A stretch of 64,000 nucleotides of DNA from Bifiguratus adelaidae. Lineage: Eukaryota; Mucoromycota; Endogonomycetes; Endogonales. The translations under genes and the position numbers were made by a program. The notes under the pieces were generated by a model, which was not told the DNA's origin, did no database searches, and saw nothing but the letters and a program-made list of their open reading frames with translations. The DNA is taken from NCBI GenBank assembly GCA_002261195.1, contig MVBO01000077.1, positions 1-64,000 on the forward strand. The letters are read 5' to 3'. This document shows positions 36,823 through 46,504 of the stretch, piece by piece; positions within the stretch are counted from its first letter, which is position 1, and each line of letters begins with the position of its first letter.

Positions 36823-38501
36823 ATGGCGAATGCACTGTTATGGCCGGTTCGAATCTTTTATTCCATCGTCGTATCGATCATATTGGTGGTACCGGCTGTC
36901 GTGGGCTACGTGCTCAACATACATGTTACCAATGTGACGGAATATTGGGCGCTTGGAATGTACGGTGCAACCGTACTGTCCTATCTCGCGTTACAGATGT
37001 GCTTTGCGACATGTAATCGACTGCTTACGCTACATATGCGGCGGAAAGACCTGAAGAGTAAAGTCAATACCCTCGGAGAACCTACTCGACTGGGCATGGC
37101 GGTGGTCGGGTACAGAGAAGATCCGATGATTTTCAGTAAATGCTTGCAATCGGTAAAGAAGATACAGTATCCGTCTCCTATTCAGATTGTGGTTGTCATT
37201 GATGGCAACGACATTCCGGACCGCGAAATGGCCAATGTTTTCCGGAAGGAGTACCTTGACGCTCCGGTGGTGACACTACCAAATCTGCCATCTGTGACAA
37301 CACTTGCGGTCGATAACCAATTCTTCTTTGACATTTGTCAGAAAGCAGAGCCAATTAGTTGCATTCTTCAACCACATCGGGGAAAGCGGCATGCCATGTA
37401 CACAGCCTTTCGATTCCTTATGTCCAATGGATGCCAAGCGGTCATTACAACTGACTCGGACACCGTGTTTGATTCACAAGCCGTAACAGAGTTAGAACGA
37501 GCTATGCATTGGTACCCAAATATCGGCGCTGTGGCCGGTGACGTCAGAGTAAGTCTACAGGATACCTTGCCTTCCACTGGATTGATTGTCTTCAGATCTG
37601 GAACACTTCCAATGTGCTCTCCTTCATGTCCAGTCTCAGATACTGGATGGCCTTCAATGTCGAGAGGGCGGCGCAATCGTTCAATCGATGCGTGACATGC
37701 GTCTCGGGTCCCATGGGGCTGTACAAGTCACAGATCTTGGAAGAAGTACTCGATAGTTGGATCTCGCAACGGTTTCTGGGCTCAGAATGTACCTACGGTG
37801 ATGATCGGTAAGACCGGGAACTAATCAGCGCAATGATAATGGCTCATGTCCTACACCCATGCAGACATTTGACCAACCAGGTGCTATTGAAAGGTTATAA
37901 GGTAGTCTATACACACTTGGCCTATTGCGAAACGGAGACACCTACCCACTACATCCGTTGGTTTAAGCAGCAAACGCGGTGGTCCAAATCATTTTACAGA
38001 GAGCTTCTATGGAACGTCCTGTCGATCCACAAGCACAGTCCATGGATGGCGGCGGAATTGTTCTACCAAGGCCTATATCCTTTCATACTCTTGTACTCAA
38101 TGTACTTCATACTTGTTCGGAGTAGTACGGAAGCACTCGCTACCTGGGTTGTCTCGCTCTTCGTCATTGCTCTCATCAAGACCAGTTATAGCTTTCTGGT
38201 AACGCTGAACCCAAAGTTTTTCACGTTTCCTCTCTACAGCGTATTCTACATCTCTGGTCTTATACCAGCAAAAATATGGGCAATCATTTCGATTTGGGAC
38301 ATTGGTTGGGGAACGACAGCACGAACGTCGTCAGAGCTGAAGCACGAGAACGAGCTATGGACAAAGATCAAGGAGGCTTTACCATTGCTCTTGTGGTGGA
38401 GTTTGGTGCTAGCAGGCATTTTATGGAATATTCTCAGCCATTTCGCTCAACCAAATCCCAATACCGATCCATACAGTCTGCAATTCCAGTATACAAGTTA
38501 A
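36823..38501 (+). CDS. family 2 glycosyltransferase, hyaluronan synthase-like
   Basis: Integral membrane processive polysaccharide synthase. Three exons. N-terminal spans ([40 protein letters not shown]) precede the GT2 domain: [37 protein letters not shown] (DxD). After the intron come [28 protein letters not shown] and [18 protein letters not shown]. These SGPxGLY, GDDRxLTN and [12 protein letters not shown] blocks match class I hyaluronan synthases (and Cryptococcus Cps1) much better than chitin synthases, which have QRRRW. Five more spans follow (for example [25 protein letters not shown]). Product could be hyaluronan, chito-oligomers or another beta-glycan. Confidence 0.9.
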
Positions 38502-38698
38502 ACGCGATAGACGTGATGAACCTTCGACATCTGTACATATAGATTGCCATTGCGAGGTGATACATTGTGACCATACTATAGGTCGAAGACATGAATTATA
38601 CACATAGTTAAAATGCCTTTGCATCTCATAATGGTAGCAGGTGGCACCTAATGTGAAATATCAATGTGTGCTGAGCTTTATCGTTTTCCCTTGTGGAC

Positions 38699-39533
38699 TT
38701 ACCCCAACATGCCCCGACCACCCCACCCTCGCCTGGGTGTCAATTGCAATTTCAGTTCTTGATTATTCCGGGAGATGGTGACGTCGATGGCTCTCTGTAC
38801 TAGACATTAGCACGAGCATCATATGGTCACTTTCCAACTTACTCCCTCATTCTGTAGTACCACCTCATTCAATGCTTGCAGTTGGCGGTGATTGCCAGCG
38901 TGCACAGAGCCAAACCTTACAATGCGATCTGAACGTTCTAGACCCTATCGACGGTAAGCCATCGACTAGCTATAGATGGCAACGAGCCGCAATGCTGAAC
39001 ATGTGACTTACTGCATCCTTTGCTGGTGAATCAGGGGCCACAGCGTTAACAATCGCAAATGCCAGCGGGCGATGTAATGGTGATGGTATGGATTCTCCGC
39101 TTTGAGGTGCTGAAGTGACCGATCCGGTAGGCTCCGCAGAGTTGACACTCTTGTTTTGCTCGTGCACATCGATGAGCGCTTTTTCGATGTCGGCCATGAT
39201 CTGCTTGTAGTCATTTTTTTTAACTATGGCATGCATGGGTCAGTAAGACTGCCGCTCAAGGGGATATACCTACCTATTATTTGGTGGCGCAAGGTTCGGG
39301 CAGCAACAAGGTCAATATCATTTCGAGGAAAACCTTGAGCATCCACGAGCGGTTCTGACATGCCTATACCTTGCTGTTTGAAGTCTTAATGCGCACACGT
39401 GCTTCTCATGCCAACCCAAACTTACGCGACTCAGCTCAGCTTCCGATTCTCTGAGCTCTTTCTCAATCTCATCCTTCCTTGACATGAGATCTTTGACTCT
39501 CTCCATTGGCGACTCGGGTTGTGTGGCCGCCAT
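38699..39533 (-). CDS. NAS2: 26S proteasome assembly chaperone Nas2/PSMD9 (PDZ protein)
   Basis: Chaperone of proteasome regulatory-particle assembly that holds the Rpt5 module. N-terminal helical hairpin: [34 protein letters not shown]. After introns: [20 protein letters not shown] and [20 protein letters not shown]. The linker is Ser/Pro-rich. The PDZ domain begins [20 protein letters not shown] and ends [28 protein letters not shown], the typical Nas2 tail. An in-frame upstream ATG at 39554 (MGLQWEN) is an alternative start. The gene is head to head with the NAMPT gene, 120-145 bp apart. Confidence 0.93.
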
Positions 39534-39591
39534 GTTCTCCCATTGAAGTCCCATGAGCCAAAAGGTGGAAAGCCCTTGCGCAAGTCAACTT

Positions 39592-39603
39592 GATCACGTG
39601 ATC
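39592..39603. promoter_or_regulatory. 12-bp CACGTG palindrome in the Nas2/NAMPT divergent promoter
   Basis: The palindrome GATCACGTGATC sits midway in the short gap between the two start codons. CACGTG is the bHLH core (Cbf1/USF type). Confidence 0.6.
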
Positions 39604-39676
39604 GCGAAGGAATTTCCTAATAGGGTAATTGAGTTATCCGTCGACAGGTTGGCAGCTTCGACATTGGACGCTTGCC

Positions 39677-41831
39677 ATGTCGTTTATGCAAAGAATTCCT
39701 CCTCCGCTGCTTACAGACACCTATAAGATTAGCCATGCATTTATGTATCCAGAAGCCAAGCAGGTAAGCGCACTAGACAAGAGAGTCACGCGCACTTGAG
39801 GAGACCGACGCGAGTACGTGTAGATGGTAGCCTATGGAGAGTTTCGTATAGGGTTCGAAGGGGACGAGCAAGATACTCGACTGGTTTGGTACGGCATTCG
39901 ATTCATGTAAGTTGTCGCAGTGACTCCTTCTTTTTTCCAAAGTCATATGAAAATCTGTGCAGTGTCGAAGAGTATATCAGTCGACAGTGGACGTTGCAAG
40001 ACGTCGACATGGCCGAAAAGTTCTTTGCAACACATAATGCTGGCTTCACCAAATTTGAATTTCCCAAGGACCTCTTCATCAAGGTATTTGCAACTCATGA
40101 CAAAAGTTGCCATGGATTGACTGATTCATATCACGTCAGTTCATCAAGGAGAACAATGGATACTTTCCCGTCAAGATCGAAGCATTGCCCGAAGGCACCG
40201 TAGTACATACGCATGTACCCGTATACCAGATCACGGCCGATTACCCTTATGCTCCGCTATGTACCTTTTTGGAAACCGTGTTGACGATGACATGGGTCGG
40301 TGTTGATACTACCTGTTTTGTCGCTGGTTGACAGAAAATTGTTAGTACCCTGCAACCGTCGCAACGAAATCAAGACGAGCAAAGGACTTAATTGAGGATG
40401 CATATGCGAAAAGTGTTGACGACGACGGATACTGGTCACTTGAAAGGTGAATATTGGACAAGCACGGGATGGGTTTGAGCTGACAGGATTGTGAATAGTC
40501 GATTACACGATTTTGGTTTTCGGGGCTGGTAGGGTTCTAACCATTCGGCATGGGGCGGCTGTTAATTCTGCTATGATGCTATGATGCTACAGTGCAACGG
40601 TAGAGCAAGCCACCATAGGGGGAGCAGCTCATCTGGTAAGTATATTGCATCTCTTACCGTTAAATAGCGCACACTAAATGATGCTTACAGCTCAATTTTA
40701 CGGGTAGCGACACGCTCAGTGCTGCCTTTTACGCTCAGTTTCATCTTAATGATGGCGAGCCGGTAGCCAGTTCCATCCCAGCTACCGAACACTCCGTCAT
40801 GACAGCTCACAAGTCCGAAAGGGTAAGTTATCAACCCATTGCGTGATACTTTGCTCATAATAAAAACCACTAGGACGCCCTCTTGCAAATGATCTCGCGC
40901 TTTGGGGAAGGCACCTATGCATGCGTCATGGATAGTTATGACTACGCCGAAGCGTTGGAGAAGGTTGTTCCTAGCATTTACAAAGAAAAAATGGAGAAGG
41001 GAGGATTTTTGGTGCTGAGACCTGATTCTGGAGACCAAGTAGAAACAGTGCTCATGGGTCTGAGGTGGGGTCTTTTGCCATGTTGTATCGCGCTTTTGCT
41101 AATAGCCATGATCAGAGCGGCCGAAAAAGTATTCGGAGTGGACATGAACAAGAAGGGTTACAAGGTAAGAATGCCATATGCAATACGCGCAGCTATGAGC
41201 AATTGACTCATGCATATGCGCTGCAGTTAATTCGTGGTGCTGGAGTGATACAAGGAGACGGTGTCAATTTAGATTCTCTTAAGCGCATACTGGACGCTAC
41301 CCTAGAAGCTGGCTATTCCGCGCAAAACGTCGCTTTCGGCATGGGCGGTGGCCTCTTGCAAAAAGTCAATCGCGATACCATGAGTTTTGCGACCAAGTTA
41401 TCGCTCATTAAGTACATGGATGGCACGACGCGGTAGGTAGGCAGAGAGATAGAGAGATCGAACGCGTTCTGACCATTCTATAGCGCCTTGATGAAATTTC
41501 CGAAAACAGATCCAAGGAAATTTAGTCTTCCCGGTGCATTCGCCGTCTATCGTAGTGATGACGGAGTAAGTCCTACCCAAATTCCCTAATGCATTGTCTC
41601 AACGGCTCCTAGATTCCAATGGTCCATCCAAAAACAGAGAACTCCGAAAATGACCCAAATAATCTGCTGCAAATTGTTTGGAACCATGGACCTGTCCATA
41701 CCTGGGAACGCTTTTCCACCCTACGTCAGCGCATCAACACGTCCTGGCCAGCGCTCCCAAAGACCTACAATGTGGTTACGCCTCAGCTTCAACAGTTGAT
41801 CGCCTCTATAAATAACCCTGTGTTCCCCTGA
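39677..41831 (+). CDS. NAMPT: nicotinamide phosphoribosyltransferase
   Basis: Makes NMN from nicotinamide and PRPP for NAD salvage. Roughly ten exons. It starts MSFMQRIPPPLLTDTYKISH. Matches to animal/bacterial NAMPT along the whole length include PVKIEALPEGTVV, WYPATVATKSRRAKDLI, RLHDFGFRG, GGAAHLLNFTGSDTLSA, PATEHSVMTAH, VMDSYD, LRPDSGDQVETVL, VIQGDGVNLDSL and VAFGMGGGLLQKVNRDT. The Asp of GSDT corresponds to human Asp219, which selects nicotinamide over nicotinate; the catalytic-region His is in TEHS. About 450 residues, somewhat shorter than human (491). Most studied fungi instead deamidate nicotinamide with Pnc1. Confidence 0.93.
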
Positions 41832-41961
41832 ATGGATGCGTTTATCCTTTTATGGTAATGGGTTAATTACGTGCAAAGGTTGGAACTTGTTCGATCTTCT
41901 TCTTTCTCTTGGACTATGCTGTAGGCACTCATTCTCTCTCCACTCCTTTCTTTGTATACAT

Positions 41962-43815
41962 ATGGTTTACAGCATGGGGATGCGCAAGTCTCGACTGGCA
42001 CTTGTCTTGTACTTCCTTGTGCCGTTCGCTGTTGCGCATGTATGCTTTGATCATCCCAATCCATTGCGTCCAAGGCAGCGAGTGCCGGTTGCTTGTTTGG
42101 TAGAAGAACCCTTGCTGTCCGAGAGCGAGCTTGCCAACTATGATGGGTACGCTCTCATTGAGACTGCGCAGTCTACGTCACCTGCGACTGCTACAGTGAA
42201 AGGCGACAGCTTTAGCGCGACAATGACATCCGTAGCCTCGTCCAGTGCTTCGTATGCGCCGCAGTCTATGCTGAAGATTGACTTTTCGTGTCAATTGGAT
42301 CCAGAACTATGCGAAAAGGCACAACGCGCATTTACCAAAGCGGGCCAGATTATTGAGGACGTCATCCAATTTGATGTTCCAGTGCTGGTCAATGCGAGCT
42401 TCTTCAGCTTCAGCACGGATCCCTTGTATGCGAACATGGCGAAGGATGGGCTTATCACGTTAGGCGGCTCTTATCCCGCTCGAACGATACCGCAGGCGGA
42501 CACGGATGGCGTTCATCGCTTTTATCCTCAAGCACTTGTGAAGCAAGTGAGCCAAAACTCAAAGTATCAACCTCAATATGGGCCTTACGACATCGCTAGC
42601 ATGTTTAACTCGGATGCACCTTTCTGGTTTGAAGAAGATGCCGAACCGATAATGTCTAATCAGTCGGACTTTTTGTATGTGGTGGTGCACGAGTTTATAC
42701 ACGGCCTCGGATTTTACACCAATTGGGAAGATTATTTCAATGATGTGCCGGTCGCACTCACACCCGATCCCATTTCCATATCTGAGGCTGCTTACAACAT
42801 GATTAGCAGTTCCACAACCAGCAGTGACTTATCAAAGGATACTGTAAATGGTACCGCCTCTTCAGCATCCCCACCTCCTTCATTTTCATCAACGACATCA
42901 TCTGCACTAGCACCGTCTTCCGCACCATCACCACCTCCAATGCAGTACGTCTTTGAAGGCTTCTTTGAATCTGCTCTCGACAAATACATTTATGTACGCA
43001 ACACAACGAAACGCTTGTCTCTCTTCACAAAAGAGCTCAACAAGATTGGTGGCGGCATGGGCAAGCTCTACGATAGCCAAAATGCCCTTCAACAAGCAAT
43101 TGTTTCAAGCGATGTGTACCAACGCATAGCATCTCAAATCTTTGATTTGTCGCAAACGCCGAGTGCATTGGAATTCATTGCCTTTGAAGATACCGTCCGG
43201 GACACTGCACCCAGTAGTACCTATCCCCATGCTGCTTCAGGGATGCCACAACAAGCCTCCTTTCTCCCAAATATGTACGATATCTTGCCACTTCAAGTGA
43301 CAAAGACTCCCTTCCAAAAGCGCACAGTTAAAGAACCAAGTGCGTCAAAGGTTGCAAGTCCGACTCCGATACCCACCAAGATATCCTCACGGCAAAAGAT
43401 TCTTCTCGAAACCTCCATCAACTACACTGCCGGCTCCTCCATTTCACATGTCGACTACAAAACTTATACCTACACATCTGATTACCTCATGCGCTACTTG
43501 CAGGATCAAGGCGTGACATTGGCAAGTAAGACGAGCAAGTACAAAAATTCGCCCATAGGTCCCGAATTACGAGCCATGCTTCGGACTCTGGGTTACAAAG
43601 TTCACAACATTGGGGGAAGTGCCGTCATGGCCCAATCATCATCTTTGCGCATATCCGCCAGTGTGTCGCAGAGCAACGCGCCCAGTCAAACGAATGGACA
43701 ACAGCAAGCGTCACGAGCCGTTAACGAGTTTACATTCAATTTCACATTTCTCACTACTGCGATTGTGGGTGTACTTATTTATGTTGGTCTAATGCCGTGT
43801 ATGGGACTATTATAA
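41962..43815 (+). CDS. secreted, C-terminally anchored zinc metalloprotease-like protein (HExxH)
   Basis: Single exon. Start chosen at 41962 (or 41974/41980), so that the signal peptide reads MGMRKSRLALVLYFLVPFAVAHV; the open frame extends further upstream without signal-like sequence. The zinc motif is VVVHEFIHGLGFYTNW at about residue 243 (HExxHxxGF). An Asn follows where metzincins have the third His, so the third ligand is not evident. A Ser/Thr/Pro-rich stretch sits just after the motif and another before the end. The last 25 residues, FLTTAIVGVLIYVGLMPCMG, form a membrane anchor or GPI signal. Similar fungal secreted proteins are usually listed as orphans. Substrate unknown. Confidence 0.75.
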   Translation: MVYSMGMRKSRLALVLYFLVPFAVAHVCFDHPNPLRPRQRVPVACLVEEPLLSESELANYDGYALIETAQSTSPATATVKGDSFSATMTSVASSSASYAPQSMLKIDFSCQLDPELCEKAQRAFTKAGQIIEDVIQFDVPVLVNASFFSFSTDPLYANMAKDGLITLGGSYPARTIPQADTDGVHRFYPQALVKQVSQNSKYQPQYGPYDIASMFNSDAPFWFEEDAEPIMSNQSDFLYVVVHEFIHGLGFYTNWEDYFNDVPVALTPDPISISEAAYNMISSSTTSSDLSKDTVNGTASSASPPPSFSSTTSSALAPSSAPSPPPMQYVFEGFFESALDKYIYVRNTTKRLSLFTKELNKIGGGMGKLYDSQNALQQAIVSSDVYQRIASQIFDLSQTPSALEFIAFEDTVRDTAPSSTYPHAASGMPQQASFLPNMYDILPLQVTKTPFQKRTVKEPSASKVASPTPIPTKISSRQKILLETSINYTAGSSISHVDYKTYTYTSDYLMRYLQDQGVTLASKTSKYKNSPIGPELRAMLRTLGYKVHNIGGSAVMAQSSSLRISASVSQSNAPSQTNGQQQASRAVNEFTFNFTFLTTAIVGVLIYVGLMPCMGLL

Positions 43816-44047
43816 GACGATAGAGAAATCGATAGAAAAAGGTGGTTTTGCTCTTGGATCATGTCTACCATGCATGTCTCTTGACGATTGCATTGTCCGA
43901 GGTTATTCAAGAGCTAAGGCTAGAAAGCTCAAATTGCCCTCATTTTCGGTGCACGTGATTCTCCGTTCACGTCTCGCTGTCACCGCGTGTTTTTTGGAAG
44001 CTTTTCTTTTGGTCAGAGTGCACAGTGAGCCAAGTGCACTCTACACC

Positions 44048-45472
44048 ATGCGCAACTGGCTGACATCCTATCATGAATATCTTCTTCGCCATCCACACCA
44101 TGTAGAGAAAATCCAGGATTTCCTTCGTCCCATCAATCTCATGATACCAGGTGAAGAACTGTGGACCTTTTCTCTATGTCAACTAAACGGCCTCATAGAT
44201 GTTGCGCCGCTGGTGCATCGATACACTGGATACCTTGACTCTCCAGACCTCCCCGCACATGCAGGCAAGTGTTACGGACAAGGTGTGCTATTCAGCTTAC
44301 GCAATGTTGTCGTCTCAAGTCTTGACGGTAATCAATCTCCTTTCCCTGTATCAAACCACACTCCTTATTCCTCATTTATCCTCTCGGGAACGACACATCC
44401 ATAGACGGCTCTCTAAAGTCTTGATTTTCATCGGTAGTTCACAGGTCTTGATTGAAATGTGGGTTAGGCGGGTGTGGGGCAAGGTGGCTGCCTGGCGCGT
44501 GATCCGATATATCGAATACTTCAAGTAAGGCAATCTTGAGCCACTTCTTGATCTGTTCTCTCATTCATCTTAAGGTCGGCATGTCACATCTATTTGCTTC
44601 ACTTGACCGGGTACAAGACACTTCTCCTACCACCCGCGGCAACATCCAATATCGCTCTTGATCAAGATCCAAGTCTCGTACCGATGCTTTCTGAACCGGT
44701 GGAAGCCAAGGTGAACGAAAGTGTGGTTTCCAATCGAGTACGGTTACCTCCGCGGTCCACGTCTCGACGTCCCCATCTAGCAGGCTCGCTATGGAAAGAA
44801 AAAGGCGGATTTGGATGGAGCAAGTCGGGTTCAGCCTTAATGAGTAATGATGGAAGTCTCACACTTGTACAACGGGTCGCGGAACTTTTGTTCATCCTAC
44901 GACCGGCGGTTTATGGTACGTATGTCGCCTCTTTGATGGCTCACTCCCGCAACGCGATTGACATGTTTGTTTATCTCACTCTTCTTCCAGCCTCCTTGGT
45001 CTCGCGACAGCGCCTTTCGCATACTCTATTCCCCACCATCACCTCGTTGGGCATGGACGTTCTATCCATATTCACCCACTGGCTCAGTGTACCACGTCTA
45101 CCCAATGCACCCTTAGCTTCGGAAACAGTATCACACACCCTGATGATGCGACGATTTGAACGACGTGAATTGGAGAGACGCATGTGGTTGTTGCTGTTTT
45201 ATTTGGTGAGAGGAGAACCTTATCGACGAGTTGTGAGGTAGGTAACCCTGCCGGGGTGTGCGGCATGGTTTAGGCAGCGTATTCAACCTTGACCACCTAG
45301 ACCCTGGCTGAAGCGATGCATCGAGTGGTTGGAGGACAAGCCGGTGGTGAACGAAATTGGAGGGGCTTTCGAGGATTACGAAGAATTGTGGAGCGACATG
45401 TACTTTTACAGTAAGTTGGTCACTGGCGCACATGGCTACGTAAAACGCGCCAACACTGATGATGACATTTAG
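44048..45472 (+). CDS. PEX16: peroxisomal membrane biogenesis protein Pex16
   Basis: Integral peroxisomal/ER membrane factor needed to insert peroxisomal membrane proteins. Start MRNWLTSYHEYLLRHPHHVE, then KIQDFLRPINLMIPG as in PEX16. The next exon carries SSQVLTVINLLSLYQTTLL, then SSQVLIEMWVRRVWGKVAAW (family core: EMxxxKxWGxxxxW). Later come VQRVAELLFILRPAVY, SRNAIDMFVYLTLLPASLVS-like sequence and RRELERRMWLLLFYLVRGEPY. The end RPWLKRCIEWLEDKPVVNEI ... ELWSDMYFYSKL resembles the YFYS end of PEX16. The first splice junctions (44150-44270) and the last (45410-45475) are uncertain. If the last intron is spliced, the stop moves to about 45569. Confidence 0.85.
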
Positions 45473-45555
45473 GCTCTGCGACATGACACAAAAGCGTCAA
45501 CTTTATTATATCCGCGCGTCTAGAGGCCATTTTGAAGCCAACACGCCGGTTACAA

Positions 45556-46332
45556 TCAAAGGTTCTTGAGAACTTCCTCGGAGCCAGAAACAGACACCTC
45601 GGGACTAGATGAACATAGTCTTAGTGTGAGACACACCATGCTGTTATTCATGGTCAACATACCCCTTCTCGACACCAACGTAGGTGACCTTGAGATTATC
45701 CACAATCAACGCAAAACGTTGAGACTAATGTAAACTTGTATCAATACACTGAAACACGCAGGTAACCCATGACCTACTCTTAATTTACCGAGACCCTTGG
45801 CAGACAAGTCAAGTTCCAAGCCCAAAGCTTGAGTCAACTCGCCATTTCCATCACCAGCCATGATGATCTTGTCTATTAGGATGGATTAGTCAGCAAGCCT
45901 TGACCCCACGCAACAGCCTCACCTTCAACTTCCGAGACCTTGCCGAAGGCAGACATCACAAAGGCATCAATGACAGAGTAGCAAATGATCACATCGACGC
46001 CCTTGGCCTTCAAGGCATCGTAGTCCTTGACATATCCAGGCACATGGCTGGCTGTGCATGTGGGCGTGAAGGCACCAGGGATCGAAAAGATCACCGCCTT
46101 CTTACCGGCCAGCTCCTTATGCAAGTCAAAGGGCACTGGGATGCCACACGCGTTGGCGGGGCTGTTGGGCTCGTACGGGACGTAATAGAGTTTCACGTCA
46201 GGAAGCTAAAAACGGGATTCAGAGAGCAGTCAAACGTGGTGAGAGGAAAGTGTACCTGATCGCCAACTTTGATGGTCTAATGAGAAGCAGATTAAATTGT
46301 GTTATCGATCGCTTGGTCTCTCTACCTACCAT
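45556..46332 (-). CDS. peroxiredoxin of the Prx5/PMP20 (Ahp1, Asp f 3) type
   Basis: Thiol peroxidase reducing H2O2 and alkyl hydroperoxides, often peroxisomal in fungi. The first coding exon is only ATG (46330-46332), and the second is 21 nt (TIKVGDQ); exon 3 continues LPDVKLYYVPYEPNS. The active site is IFSIPGAFTPTCTASHVPGY with the peroxidatic Cys in PTCTxxH. Then come VDVIICYSVIDAFVMSAFGK, KIIMAGDGNGELTQALGLEL and SQRFALIVDNLKVTYVGVEKG. The last exon reads PEVSVSGSEEVLKNL. The C terminus NL is not a classical PTS1 (SKL-like). Converges on pex16. Confidence 0.93.
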
Positions 46333-46504
46333 GGTTGCTAAACAGAAAAGAACACAAAGAGAGAAGAAGTATTCCAACAACGTTGACAAATCAATCCCAG
46401 GTTGAACGCCTCAATGTGTGACTGTGAATCAGACGTAATCCATTAAACGATCGTCACGTTAAAGTACACAAATGCGACGCGGCGCCATTCTATGTGATTC
46501 TACG

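Noticed and set aside
45473-45569. Alternative last exon of pex16 running into the peroxiredoxin 3' end
   Set aside because: Splicing to it would extend Pex16 past its usual YFYS-type end and overlap the opposite gene; the unspliced end fits better, though this is not settled.
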